Part shown: piece after piece, positions 12,032 through 21,911 of the stretch
Position numbering within the stretch: the stretch's first letter is position 1
Layout of the letters: the number at the start of each line of letters is the position of its first letter
Position numbers and translations under genes: made by a program
Source: Candidatus Babelota bacterium
GTDB lineage: Bacteria; Babelota; Babeliae; Babelales; JAHIUU01
DNA: 64,000 bases
Direction: 5' to 3'
NCBI GenBank assembly: GCA_018817025.1
Contig: JAHIUU010000006.1
Span: 115,996 to 179,995 of the forward strand
The notes under the pieces: generated by a model
Told to the model about the DNA's origin: nothing
The model's input: only the letters and a program-made list of their open reading frames with translations
The model's database searches: none

Positions 12032-12375
12032 AGCAAAGGCAAGCCTTTTTTGAAAAAATAAAAGACAAATTAATTGAGCGACAAGTAGAGTTAACACGAG
12101 ATATAGAATTCCTCGCTCATGACAAGCCTACCGACCGACAGGTCATGGACAGCGGCGACGAGGCCCTTTCTTTATCACTTGAAAAACTACAAAGCTCGCT
12201 TGAAAAAACAGAGATCGACGAGCTTCATCTTATTGACCAAGCGCTCCAACGTCTGCAAACTGGAGAATATGGGGTATGTATCGACTGCGGCGAAGTGATT
12301 TCCCACCAACGACTAGAGTACTACCCATATGCAGCCAGATGTATTGTGTGCCAAGAGGCCACAGAAGCAACATAA
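12028..12375 (+). CDS. DksA/TraR family C4 zinc-finger protein
   Basis: CIDCGEVISHQRLEYYPYAARCIVCQEATE zinc finger. GTG at 12028 overlaps the tadA stop by 4 bp (GTGA); ORF track start is 11971. Confidence 0.85.
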   Translation: MKQRQAFFEKIKDKLIERQVELTRDIEFLAHDKPTDRQVMDSGDEALSLSLEKLQSSLEKTEIDELHLIDQALQRLQTGEYGVCIDCGEVISHQRLEYYPYAARCIVCQEATEAT

Positions 12376-12390
12376 TACCTTGAAATCCAA

Positions 12391-12465
12391 GCCGGTGTAG
12401 CTCAGTGGCAGAGCAATTGATTCGTAATCAATAGGTCGTCGGTTCAACTCCGATCACCGGCTCCA
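12391..12465 (+). tRNA. tRNA-Thr (anticodon CGT)
   Basis: Acceptor GCCGGTG/CACCGGC, D-arm GCTC..GAGC, anticodon stem-loop ATTGA-TTCGTAA-TCAAT, T-arm around TTCAACT, encoded CCA. Confidence 0.93.
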
Positions 12466-12609
12466 GATCTCGCTCCTCAAATCTCGGGCTAAACCTTCAA
12501 AAAAAGCCCTCTTCTAGGCTAAAAACCAACTCCATTTGCCAAAAGAAATTTCTACCACTACCCTCCATATTAGTATTAATACTAAAGTAAACTATATTTG
12601 GAGGAAATC

Positions 12610-13407
12610 ATGAAAAACCGGTATTTTTCATCAGTTTTATTTACTCTGTCAATCAGCCTCTCAGGGGCAACTTCTCTATGCGCCATGAAAAAACTTCAAG
12701 ACAATCTATTTGGGGCTATCAAGACCGGAAACAAAGATATCATCAAAACTCTTCTTAAAGAAGTTGATGTAAACTTCCAGTCACCATATAAAGACTTCGA
12801 AGGAATAACCCCACTTCACTATGCCGTGATTCTTGAAAAAAATAATATCGTGCATTCTTTACTCGAAGCTGGTGCTAATCCAAACCTACAATCACAAGTT
12901 AAGAACTTCGAAGGAATGACTCCGTTGCACTATGCTGTACTCTTAGATCTAACAGAAATAGAAAAACGCCTGATAAGCAACAGCCAGACAAACCAAGAAA
13001 TCAAAAATAAAAAAGGGGAAACCCCCAAGGATCTACGAATAAAAAGGGTTCTCTCCTGCGGACCAAACAAAAGCAAAATAGACTATTATCGTAAAAAAGC
13101 TACAGAACTAGGCTCAGCCGCAACAAATGCTTGCAAGAACACTCTCTCTACAGGTAAAACGCTAACAGACGAATGCTTAAAACACCTAAAAGAAGAGACT
13201 GCCCCATCACTAGTATCACTAGCCGAGACGGCCAAAACATACGGTTCTCAGTTACTCAGAGGCGGCGCCTACGCGTATAACTGGGTCACTAAAAAGGGCG
13301 CCTCTGGATACAACTGGACCCTCGAGAAAGCAAAACAGTATTATAGTAGCCCACAAAAAATCGATCCTAATGAGTTTGAGTTAAAAGACATGGAACTCAC
13401 CAAATAA
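12610..13407 (+). CDS. Secreted ankyrin-repeat protein
   Basis: Start trimmed to MKNRYFSSVLFTLSISLSG (SD GGAGG upstream). Ankyrin repeats ITPLHYAVILEKNNIVHSLLEAGANPNLQ and MTPLHYAVLLDL. Confidence 0.83.
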   Translation: MKNRYFSSVLFTLSISLSGATSLCAMKKLQDNLFGAIKTGNKDIIKTLLKEVDVNFQSPYKDFEGITPLHYAVILEKNNIVHSLLEAGANPNLQSQVKNFEGMTPLHYAVLLDLTEIEKRLISNSQTNQEIKNKKGETPKDLRIKRVLSCGPNKSKIDYYRKKATELGSAATNACKNTLSTGKTLTDECLKHLKEETAPSLVSLAETAKTYGSQLLRGGAYAYNWVTKKGASGYNWTLEKAKQYYSSPQKIDPNEFELKDMELTK

Positions 13408-13427
13408 CCAAACCACAGAATAAAACC

Positions 13428-13460
13428 AAGCCCCGGACCTAAAAAATCCGGGGCTTTTCA
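13428..13460 (+). terminator. Rho-independent terminator
   Basis: AAGCCCCGGA-cctaaaaaa-TCCGGGGCTTTT hairpin after the ankyrin gene. Confidence 0.85.
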
Positions 13461-13565
13461 TATAACCACCCTTTCAAACAAGCGGTTTTTTGACATTTTC
13501 ACCAAAATCAGATACAGTGGACAGGTCTGATTAAAAATAGTGATTTAACCGATGGTTAGGGTATT

Positions 13566-13970
13566 ATGAACAAAAAACAAGGATCAACTCAACTCCACGG
13601 CGTTGGCCGCCGAAAGCGCGCAGTCGCCCGTGTTTGGATGAAAGCCGGCAAAGGCGACATCGTCGTCAACGGCAAAGATTACAAGCAGTATTTCGATACG
13701 CACAACTCACGTCTCAAGGTCGAACAACCGTTCAGGGTAACCGGCCAAAATAAAAAATTCGACGTCTCCGTCAACATCTTCGGCGGCGGCATGCGAGGCC
13801 AGGCCGAAGCGGCCAAACTCGGCATCTCAAGGGCGCTGCTCGCTTCTGACGAAGCCCTCCGAAAAGTTCTTAGACAACACGAACTCCTTACAGTCGACTC
13901 TCGTGTCAAAGAACGTAAAAAATACGGACAAAAAGGTGCTCGAGCTAAGTTCCAATTCGTAAAACGATAA
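13566..13970 (+). CDS. rpsI: 30S ribosomal protein S9
   Basis: 134 aa; GVGRRKRAVARVW ... GGGMRGQAEAAKLGISRALL ... DSRVKERKKYGQKGARAKFQFVKR. Confidence 0.97.
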   Translation: MNKKQGSTQLHGVGRRKRAVARVWMKAGKGDIVVNGKDYKQYFDTHNSRLKVEQPFRVTGQNKKFDVSVNIFGGGMRGQAEAAKLGISRALLASDEALRKVLRQHELLTVDSRVKERKKYGQKGARAKFQFVKR

Positions 13971-14042
13971 TGCCAGATCTGGGGCTCAGCCTCATATCTT
14001 CAACGACAACAATAATGAACTTTGTTTTTTGCTTATGAAGAC

Positions 14043-14088
14043 AAAAAAGCTTTCTCCTATCATCAAGATACAGAGAAAGCTTTTTTTT
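14043..14088 (+). terminator. Rho-independent terminator, potentially bidirectional
   Basis: AAAAAAGCTTTCTC-loop-GAGAAAGCTTTTTTTT. Confidence 0.85.
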
Positions 14089-14106
14089 ATGGGAGCGTAG
14101 AAAATC

Positions 14107-16011
14107 ATGTGCGGAATAGTCGGATATGTTGGTAAAAACAAATGTAAAAAAACGATTCTCGAAGGCCTCTCTCGACTCGAATACAGAGGTTATGACTCTG
14201 CAGGATTTGTTTGTGTTGATCAAAACCACAAACACCTCTGCTTTTATAAAGAGGTCGGAAACGTCGACGCCCTAAAAAAAACACTTGAGCAAAACAGTCA
14301 TGATGGACTAATAGGCATCGGCCACACCAGATGGGCCACCCATGGCACCGCCTCCAAGGAAAACGCCCATCCTCAACTCGACTGCACCAATAGTATAGCG
14401 GTTGTCCATAACGGCATTATCGAGGGCCATGCCGAACTAAAAGCGAAACTGATCGATGAAGGCCACGAATTCAGATCAACAACCGACACGGAAGTCGCTG
14501 CCCATCTCCTAGAATCGATGCTTGAGTACAAACCTGATCTTAAAATGGCAACCATAGAATTTATTAAGCAAATTAAAGGCGTTTACGCCTTCGTCTTTTT
14601 GCTCGAAGAACACCCGGACCAACTCCTGGTCATCAGACACAAATCACCCCTCGCTATAGGAATCGGCGAAAATGAGATGTTCGTTGCTTCTGACCCAATG
14701 GCATTCGCAGACAAAACAAAAAAAGCATTATTTCTTCCTGACGAAAGCTTTGCCATAATTAAAAAAGACGGCATCGAACTATACGACTTTTCCGGCAAAG
14801 CTCTTCGAGTCCAGACCCAGACCATCGACTTCACTTTCACAGCCGCAACAAAACAAGGGTTCGACCACTACATGCTCAAAGAAATATACGAGCAAAAAAA
14901 AGCTATCGACCACTCAATTGCTTTTTACAATCTTATTGGTGAACAGACAGGACACACTCAATGTGAACAGGCTTCGCTGCTCGCCGGCGAGGAACCATCG
15001 TCGCCAATATGGGGCCAACTTGGTATATGCGCAAGTATAATAAAATCGCTCGAAAGCATTCATGTAATAGCAGCCGGAACCTCATGGCACGCGGGCAGAA
15101 TCGCCCAGTTCTTCTTTGAAACGGTTTGTAACATTCCAACCTGTGTCCATCTTGCTTCTGAGTTTCGCTATAAAAAATTTTTCCCGCCAAAAAACAGTAT
15201 CTTTATCGCGATTTCTCAATCAGGGGAAACCGCTGATACCCTCGAGTGCTTGCGACATGTCAACCAACACAATATTCCAACGATCGCGCTAACTAACGTT
15301 GCCTCAAGCACAATGGTCAGAGAGGCCGGAGGGTTTCTGCTCATGCAAGCAGGACCGGAAATATCGGTAGCCTCAACAAAAGCGTTTACCTCTCAACTCG
15401 CCTCACTCTACTGGTTGGCTAACCAAATCGCATTCGCACGAAAACATATTACTAGTGAAGAGATTAAGGCCGCAGAAGAAGACATCTTCATTGCAGCACA
15501 AATTCTCGAATCAACCATTGAAAACTATAAATGGGAAATCATTAACAACCTCGCACCAGGATATGCCAAATACAAGAAATTCATCTTTCTCGGTCGACAT
15601 ATTAGCTACCCATTCGCCCTAGAAGCAGCGCTTAAACTCAAAGAGGTCTCTTACATCTTTGCTCAAGCCTATCCTGCAGGAGAGCTCAAACATGGCCCGA
15701 TAGCCCTCATCGACGAACAAACCCCTGTCGTCATGTTCTCCATCCTCGACGATCTTATCTATCAAAAACTCGTCGCAAACGCACAAGAGGTAAAAGCTCG
15801 AAGCGGCCACTTAATAGTGTTCGCATTTGAAAGTCAAAAAGAACTTATTGATCTTGCAGACAAAGCTTTTATTATCCCTAACGTAAACCCTCTTCTAGCG
15901 CCGATAGCGATGTCGGGACTCATGCAGTTCTTCGTTTATAATATCTCACGCGAGCTCGGGCTACCGATCGATAAACCAAGAAATCTAGCGAAGTCTGTTA
16001 CAGTTGAGTAG
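14107..16011 (+). CDS. glmS: Glutamine--fructose-6-phosphate aminotransferase (isomerizing)
   Basis: 634 aa; MCGIVGYVG N-terminus, GHTRWATHG, SIS domains, PRNLAKSVTVE C-terminus. Confidence 0.97.
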   Translation: MCGIVGYVGKNKCKKTILEGLSRLEYRGYDSAGFVCVDQNHKHLCFYKEVGNVDALKKTLEQNSHDGLIGIGHTRWATHGTASKENAHPQLDCTNSIAVVHNGIIEGHAELKAKLIDEGHEFRSTTDTEVAAHLLESMLEYKPDLKMATIEFIKQIKGVYAFVFLLEEHPDQLLVIRHKSPLAIGIGENEMFVASDPMAFADKTKKALFLPDESFAIIKKDGIELYDFSGKALRVQTQTIDFTFTAATKQGFDHYMLKEIYEQKKAIDHSIAFYNLIGEQTGHTQCEQASLLAGEEPSSPIWGQLGICASIIKSLESIHVIAAGTSWHAGRIAQFFFETVCNIPTCVHLASEFRYKKFFPPKNSIFIAISQSGETADTLECLRHVNQHNIPTIALTNVASSTMVREAGGFLLMQAGPEISVASTKAFTSQLASLYWLANQIAFARKHITSEEIKAAEEDIFIAAQILESTIENYKWEIINNLAPGYAKYKKFIFLGRHISYPFALEAALKLKEVSYIFAQAYPAGELKHGPIALIDEQTPVVMFSILDDLIYQKLVANAQEVKARSGHLIVFAFESQKELIDLADKAFIIPNVNPLLAPIAMSGLMQFFVYNISRELGLPIDKPRNLAKSVTVE

Positions 16012-16014
16012 CAC

Positions 16015-17625
16015 CTATTCATCAACCCAATTAACATGAAATCGCCCATTAGGCCTTATCACTCTCATCAACATTTCATCACGCTCTTTAGGAAGATTGT
16101 ATTGGTAAGGCGTCAACGTCCATGTATCGTAGGTGTCAGTAATTTTCAAAATACCAAAGCCATCACGGAACAAGTGTAAACAAGACCCCGGACAGGACAT
16201 AAATGTGTAAACCATATGATTTTTTACAGGAAATGAAACCCCTGATGGAAACCCGACCCAACTATTCATTTGGGAACTTAGACGACTAACTGAGAATATA
16301 TTGTGCCAGTGCCCCCGAAAAACGTTCCTTACAATTGTGCCTTCAAAGATCTCTACTACCGACCCTATACCAACAAACCTACTTCCCCTATTTGTTACTC
16401 CCAAACCAAATGGTAAATCAAAATCGTTCCACCAAAACTGCCCTGCTGCTTCGGTATCAATCGTTACAACCCACTCGCTAGCTTTTTCTGTGGGCGAATA
16501 GACCTTAGACAGCAAACGATATACTTTTTGCTCTGAAAACAAACAAGTATCGCAAACAGGAATCCCTCCATGACAAACTTGAATCACATCTTTCTTGTCA
16601 CCAACATACACCACTGATGATAGCAAAAGAAAAGCACGGCTAAGTAAATCAAATGGCCCATCAAGAGAATCTTTTCCGTATTTCTTTTCAACCTCCACCC
16701 GCAAACCATAAACATTAGCCATAGATCGAGTTTCGTGATTGCCTTTGATCAGAAAAATTTTGTCGGGATTTTTTAAGAAAAGTTTCATCAAAATATACCA
16801 AACCTCAACGCCATAGTGGCCACGATCGCCATAGTCACCGGTAAAGAAACCATACATATTATCTTTTAGCTTGAGATCTTCATCCATATGGCCCATTGCA
16901 ATCAGCCGTAAAAGATTACGAATAAGGGAATGAACACTCCCATGAATATCCCCCATCACAAACGCCTCATCGCCCTCTTTAAGAATCACTCTGCGAGCAA
17001 ACGGCTTGATCAGGCGATCAGTACAAATTTTTGCACGGGTAAGAATTTTTTCGCTCGATTCAATAAACGCTTTAAGCGTTTTTTTAAATTCATCTCCAGG
17101 AATCACCACAGGAATATCGTCCGGATAACCCAGCGTCACGTCAAACAACTCGTTATACTCTCGACAGCTATTAATAATCTCGTTGATATAGGGATCTAAA
17201 AAAACGTCGCGTATCTCGGGCTCTTTCTCGACAGCAACATCTAAAAACCCGGGCTTGTCCAGACCAGCCGCCCCCTCACTACTAGCTCCAAGCAGCAGCC
17301 CTGCGCCACCAATCACCCCTAGAGCCAAAAGAGAGCTTCCTAAAGCATACGCCCCTGACGCAGCACTTCCCGCAGTCAGTAGATAACCAATGCGCCGGTA
17401 ATTTTCAGATTGCTGCTCAACACGCTGCCGCGTCTCCTCATCAAGCTCAGAACGAACCGATTGTCTCAGTAAGTCGCCAGATTTATTAAAACAAACCCAA
17501 GCACCGACGCCACATGCTGCGCTTATTAAACCACCGGCAACTACGTGCCTCTTTGAATCACTTAATAACGGCCCCTGTAGAAGTAAACTAACCATAAATA
17601 AAATAGATTTTCTAGATATACTCAT
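16015..17625 (-). CDS. Membrane-anchored PPP-family (eukaryotic-like) Ser/Thr phosphatase
   Basis: GDIHGSVHSLIRNL, GDYGDRG, KIFLIKGNHETRSM, CHGGIP, FRGHWH: PPP motif series. N-terminal hydrophobic-helix-hydrophobic region. Start trimmed to MSISRK with SD AGGGAGAG. Confidence 0.85.
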   Translation of the reverse strand: MSISRKSILFMVSLLLQGPLLSDSKRHVVAGGLISAACGVGAWVCFNKSGDLLRQSVRSELDEETRQRVEQQSENYRRIGYLLTAGSAASGAYALGSSLLALGVIGGAGLLLGASSEGAAGLDKPGFLDVAVEKEPEIRDVFLDPYINEIINSCREYNELFDVTLGYPDDIPVVIPGDEFKKTLKAFIESSEKILTRAKICTDRLIKPFARRVILKEGDEAFVMGDIHGSVHSLIRNLLRLIAMGHMDEDLKLKDNMYGFFTGDYGDRGHYGVEVWYILMKLFLKNPDKIFLIKGNHETRSMANVYGLRVEVEKKYGKDSLDGPFDLLSRAFLLLSSVVYVGDKKDVIQVCHGGIPVCDTCLFSEQKVYRLLSKVYSPTEKASEWVVTIDTEAAGQFWWNDFDLPFGLGVTNRGSRFVGIGSVVEIFEGTIVRNVFRGHWHNIFSVSRLSSQMNSWVGFPSGVSFPVKNHMVYTFMSCPGSCLHLFRDGFGILKITDTYDTWTLTPYQYNLPKERDEMLMRVIRPNGRFHVNWVDE

Positions 17626-17688
17626 ACGACTCTCCCTTTTTACCTGTAAAACATTTCTCATAGTACAAAGTATCTCTCAAAAAACAAA

Positions 17689-17722
17689 TAAACCCTCAAA
17701 ATTCACTTTTTTTGAGGGTTTA
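17689..17722 (-). terminator. Probable terminator downstream of radA
   Basis: ATAAACCCTCAAAA / TTTTTGAGGGTTTAT inverted repeat, followed by a T-rich tract on the minus strand. Confidence 0.65.
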
Positions 17723-17873
17723 TATTAAAAATTTGAAAAAATAGTAAAATTATTTACCCTAATACAAATACAGTCAGACATGATTTTTTGTTTGAAAAAT
17801 TGGGGGGGCCGGGCAAGATGTATTCTCCTTACTACTTCCTGGTCCCTTCTATTCTCTCTTCTACTCTTTAGGC

Positions 17874-19223
17874 CTATTCAGGAAAAAGCTTTAATAACTC
17901 ATAAATATTTTTAAACAAAATGGTCTCGCATGCAGTCTGCATTTTCTGACGACGAGACCCCAACACTTTCGTAATCCCAAATTTTTCAGCTTCTCTAACC
18001 CGTAAATCAACGTAATTAGCCGGCTTCACATGCCCTGCAAGATTAATCTCCCCTATCGCCACCGACTTCTCCGGAACAGGCACTTGAAAATAACTTGATA
18101 AAAGGGCCAACGCAATTCCTAAATCAACCGAGCTTTCTTTGATCGAAAATCCTCCACTCACTTTAAAAAAAATATCCTGAGAACTTAGCTTAACATGCAA
18201 GTTCTTTTCTAGAATTGCCGCTATAAGAGATACTCGTTTATGGTCTAATCCTGTCACAATTCTTTGTGGCACTCCAAATTTTGAAGCTACACATAACGCC
18301 TGAAGCTCAAGAAGTAATGGCCGTGATCCTTCAACCGTGCAAACCAATACTGAACCAGGAGCAGATGAAATATCGCTTATAAGATATTGATTAATGTTAG
18401 CAACTTCCTGTAGCCCATGCTCGCGCATCTCAAAAAAGCCGATCTCATTGATTGTTCCAAAGCGATTCTTCACAGACCTCAAGATACGCGTATGCCAACG
18501 ATCTTCCCCTTGCAAATAAAAAAGACCATCGACCATATGCTCCAAAACTTTTGGACCGGCAATATGCCCGTCTTTTGTAATATGCCCGGTTACAACCGTC
18601 GCGATCGTGTTCTCTTTTGCAAACCGCATCAAATAAAATCCTGACTCTCTCAGCTGACCGATCGTTCCAGGAATCGTCGACGAATCTTCAGACAAAAGAC
18701 AATTTTGAATAGAATCTATAATCACCAGGTCTGGCTTTTCTGCTTTACCGGTCGCCACAATCCCCTCCAAGTTCGCCTGGTCTGAAAACAAAATATTATG
18801 GCTTGTCACACCGAGGCGACAAGCCCTATTTTTTACCTGCTGCAGCGACTCCTCAGAAGAAAAATACAAAACCTTTCTCCCTGCCTGCGCAAGCGCGTTC
18901 GCAATCTGGAGTAATAACGTTGATTTACCGATACCTGGATCGCCGGTCAGAATAAGAAACGACCCAGGAAGAATCCCGCCACCCAAAACCCTGTCCCATT
19001 CCTGAACACCAGAACACATACGTTCATGCTGCTCTGTCTGAATCGCATCAATAGAAAAAAGTTTCACAGGCTCACCAGACCGGCAACCAGACTCTTTTAC
19101 TTCTGTTGTTATACGTTCTTCGATAAACGAGTTCCATTCGCCACACGTTGGACAACAACCAACCCACTTACTAGTCTTGCAACCACAATTGGAACAACAA
19201 TATGTCTTTTTTTCTTTTGCCAT
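17874..19223 (-). CDS. radA: DNA repair protein RadA
   Basis: 449 aa; CSNCGCKTSKWVGCCPTCGEWNSF zinc finger, GDPGIGKSTLLLQIA, KNRFG motif, Lon-like C-terminus. Confidence 0.95.
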   Translation of the reverse strand: MAKEKKTYCCSNCGCKTSKWVGCCPTCGEWNSFIEERITTEVKESGCRSGEPVKLFSIDAIQTEQHERMCSGVQEWDRVLGGGILPGSFLILTGDPGIGKSTLLLQIANALAQAGRKVLYFSSEESLQQVKNRACRLGVTSHNILFSDQANLEGIVATGKAEKPDLVIIDSIQNCLLSEDSSTIPGTIGQLRESGFYLMRFAKENTIATVVTGHITKDGHIAGPKVLEHMVDGLFYLQGEDRWHTRILRSVKNRFGTINEIGFFEMREHGLQEVANINQYLISDISSAPGSVLVCTVEGSRPLLLELQALCVASKFGVPQRIVTGLDHKRVSLIAAILEKNLHVKLSSQDIFFKVSGGFSIKESSVDLGIALALLSSYFQVPVPEKSVAIGEINLAGHVKPANYVDLRVREAEKFGITKVLGSRRQKMQTACETILFKNIYELLKLFPE

Positions 19224-19233
19224 TACTATAAAA

Positions 19234-19890
19234 CTACAACTGAGTCTGAGACACTCGTTTCTGGAACACGCTCTCCTTGATTTTCATCCCGGCCTGAAGC
19301 TGTGCATATTTCGGCCGCTTATTAATCACAAAACAACTGCGACACCGAGCCTCATAAGACTCTTGAGCTCCAACCAAAATTATTGGATCATCGTAATCAG
19401 CGGGTTTTCCATTAATAATACGCTGCGAATGATGCGCATCTTGACCACATTTGACACATATCGCCTTTAGTTTCAAAACACTGTCTGCAACCGCTAATAA
19501 TGTTGGAATAACGCCAAACGGCTCACCACGAAAATCAAGATCAAGCCCCGCAGTAATCACTCGCTTGCCTTCATCAACCAACTTGCAAACTATTGGAACA
19601 ATCTCTTTAGGAAAAAACTGAATCTCATCGATGCCAACAACATCGATATTTTTATTTGCTAACTCTAAAATTTTTTCGAGACTCCCAGAACTGTTTTCGA
19701 TTGAAAAAGCAAATCGCTCTCGACCGTCATGGGACAAAATGTAGGCGTTCCCACTGCGAGTGTCTATTTTGTGCTTGATCGTTACTACGTTTTGTTTTGC
19801 ATATTCTGCTCGCCGCAACCGACGCATTAACTCTTCGGTTTTACCAGAAAACATCGATCCGCAAACAACCTCTAGCCTACCCTTTTCCAT
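19234..19890 (-). CDS. tdk: Thymidine kinase
   Basis: 218 aa; VVCGSMFSGKTEELMRRLRRAEYAKQNV, DEIQFFP, TAGLDLDFRGEPFG, Cys zinc site. Confidence 0.95.
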   Translation of the reverse strand: MEKGRLEVVCGSMFSGKTEELMRRLRRAEYAKQNVVTIKHKIDTRSGNAYILSHDGRERFAFSIENSSGSLEKILELANKNIDVVGIDEIQFFPKEIVPIVCKLVDEGKRVITAGLDLDFRGEPFGVIPTLLAVADSVLKLKAICVKCGQDAHHSQRIINGKPADYDDPIILVGAQESYEARCRSCFVINKRPKYAQLQAGMKIKESVFQKRVSQTQL

Positions 19891-20043
19891 TGTCTTTCCC
19901 CTCGGTTTGATACAAAACTATCTTGCTGCAATTGTACCATATCAAAAATATTTTTGGGGAAAAGAGACATCGTTCGTTCGTCACGCAATAGCACCAAATC
20001 CCATTCGCCACGTAGGCACAACAAGGCCTGTACATAAAAAACA

Positions 20044-20106
20044 AGAGCTTGTTGTATCGTTCGCCATGGGGGGGGTTATCAAAAAACGAACGATACAATA
20101 AGCTCT
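20044..20106 (-). terminator. Long inverted repeat, probable terminator of the 20159-21793 gene
   Basis: 20-nt arms AGAGCTTGTTGTATCGTTCG / CGAACGATACAATAAGCTCT (one mismatch), 23-nt loop with a G8/C8 run, then TTGTTTTTT on the minus strand. Confidence 0.6.
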
Positions 20107-20158
20107 TATAAGAATGCACACGAATGTATCATGTACAAATTTTTATGTTTCTATTTTA

Positions 20159-21793
20159 TTAAAACCAGCTCTTCACCCAGCCCCAACTCTGACCAAACCA
20201 AGAACTCTTCTCATCCTCTTGCCCATTGACAACGTCGTCAGCAATCTTGGTCGCGTCGTCTTCGTCTTGCGTCGCGGTGTCTTTGTCTTGCACTGGATCT
20301 TCTTCAGGAAAGTCTTCGTAATCATCGTCATCATCGTCATCATCATCGCTCTCATTTCCTTCTTCTTCCGGTTCTTGGCTATTAACCTCAGCGATAACTT
20401 TTTGAACATCTGTTTCATCTTTGTTTTGCAAATCTTCCACATTCTCACTTGATTGTTCGCATTCGTCGACAGCAGTTTTTTTCTTGTCTGTATCGTCCCC
20501 TTTATTATCAGCTACAAAAAGATTACTGGTCCATTCCCAAGCACGCCCCAAAAGATTTTTTCCTCCTTCAGCAACTCTATTGGCCAACCCCTCAACCTTC
20601 TTATATTTGCTATACATTTCCAGAAGCTTTTCTGCTTCATCCCTTATTTCTGTAAAAGTCTTCCCTCCAAGAGGATTTTTATCAAAATTAAGACCAAATA
20701 CATTCACCACAGTCCCGATCAGTTTTTTTTGTTCTTCTTCTGGTAACTTACCAAGAGCCTCAAGAGAAAGTTTTAAAGACTCCGCAGGTTTAGTGCTTGG
20801 AAGCTCGTAGCCATTTTCTCGTGCCGCCTTAATAAACACTTCAAAGGCTCGCGTTTGTTGGTTCTCAGGTAACTGGGCCACCGCCTTAATACCTTCTGTA
20901 ACTATTACCTCAGGAGACTTGTCTTTAATTTTTTCTAAAACCTTATTTGCCGTATCAGCAAAAATTCTATACCGCCTTATTGGGTCAACAACATAACGCT
21001 TTCCGAGCCAAGCGGTGCCACACAAGCCTAAAATTGCCAATAACCACTTGCCCTTTTTGCCGATAAAACTTCGACTGGCTTTTTGTTGTTCAAGATCTGT
21101 TTGCAGTTGATTTTGTATTTGATTTTGCGATTGCATCACATCTTGCTTACCAAATGAAATGGGTTGCCCATCCCCTTTCACCATAGAAAGTAACAATTCT
21201 TGAAACTTATGAACAAAGTTATCACACAAAAATCGTTCTTTTATCCCCTCTCCCGCCGACTCAAACGTCAACTTTAGAGCAAGGCTTACACTCGAGAACT
21301 CTCTTATTTTTTCTTCAAGGGCCCTTTCTGACGCTTTGTTTGATGTCATCAGAGCGATGTGAGAAATTGTTGATCGAAAGGGATAAACATCCCGTTCAAT
21401 CTCAGGAAAATTAAGTTTGTAGTTATAGAATAAAGAAAGCGATTCGCTAATGGTCTTAATGATTTCTTGGTCGCCTAGTGTTACCCCAGGACACGATCGC
21501 AAAATTGACAATAATTTTTCAAAACAAGATTTATTAAGCTTTTCTAACGACCCAAGATTTTGATTTTGCCACACCTCTATTTCAAGCCTACGTAACAACT
21601 CAAGACCTATTTCTTCTCGTCGTTTTCGGACAACAGGAGACTTTGTCACAACTCTGGGGGTGACTGATCCTTGGACAGGCACTTGTATTGGTTGTTGTCG
21701 TACAGGTCGTACAGGTTGCGAGTTCCGCACCAAAGCATCAAGAGACGGAACCAAAGAAATAAGTAAAACAAATAAACGTACAAAGAAAGACAT
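20159..21793 (-). CDS. Hypothetical secreted/membrane protein with polyacidic C-terminal region
   Basis: Signal peptide MSFFVRLFVLLISLVPSLDA (SD GGAGG); central TM LLAILGLCGTAWLG; ESDDDDDDDDDYEDFPEED tract. Confidence 0.75.
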   Translation of the reverse strand: MSFFVRLFVLLISLVPSLDALVRNSQPVRPVRQQPIQVPVQGSVTPRVVTKSPVVRKRREEIGLELLRRLEIEVWQNQNLGSLEKLNKSCFEKLLSILRSCPGVTLGDQEIIKTISESLSLFYNYKLNFPEIERDVYPFRSTISHIALMTSNKASERALEEKIREFSSVSLALKLTFESAGEGIKERFLCDNFVHKFQELLLSMVKGDGQPISFGKQDVMQSQNQIQNQLQTDLEQQKASRSFIGKKGKWLLAILGLCGTAWLGKRYVVDPIRRYRIFADTANKVLEKIKDKSPEVIVTEGIKAVAQLPENQQTRAFEVFIKAARENGYELPSTKPAESLKLSLEALGKLPEEEQKKLIGTVVNVFGLNFDKNPLGGKTFTEIRDEAEKLLEMYSKYKKVEGLANRVAEGGKNLLGRAWEWTSNLFVADNKGDDTDKKKTAVDECEQSSENVEDLQNKDETDVQKVIAEVNSQEPEEEGNESDDDDDDDDDYEDFPEEDPVQDKDTATQDEDDATKIADDVVNGQEDEKSSWFGQSWGWVKSWF

Positions 21794-21911
21794 GATAACC
21801 TCCATAACCCACTTATTTAACCCACGTACTTTTCATGCCTCAACTTTACAGTACCTGTATAATCGCCGCAAAAGGGCTCTTTGTTTATGACAAACTGAAA
21901 TTATGCGACGG

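Noticed and set aside
17760-17873. Possible small SRP-like RNA (minus strand GGGACCAGGAAGTAGTAAGG)
   Set aside because: Does not match the conserved SRP GGAAGGAAGCAGCC apex and no convincing helix 8 pairing was found.
20421-20810. 129-aa + strand ORF antisense to the 20159-21793 gene
   Set aside because: Ser/Phe/Leu-rich mirror of a Lys/Glu-rich coding strand; shadow ORF.
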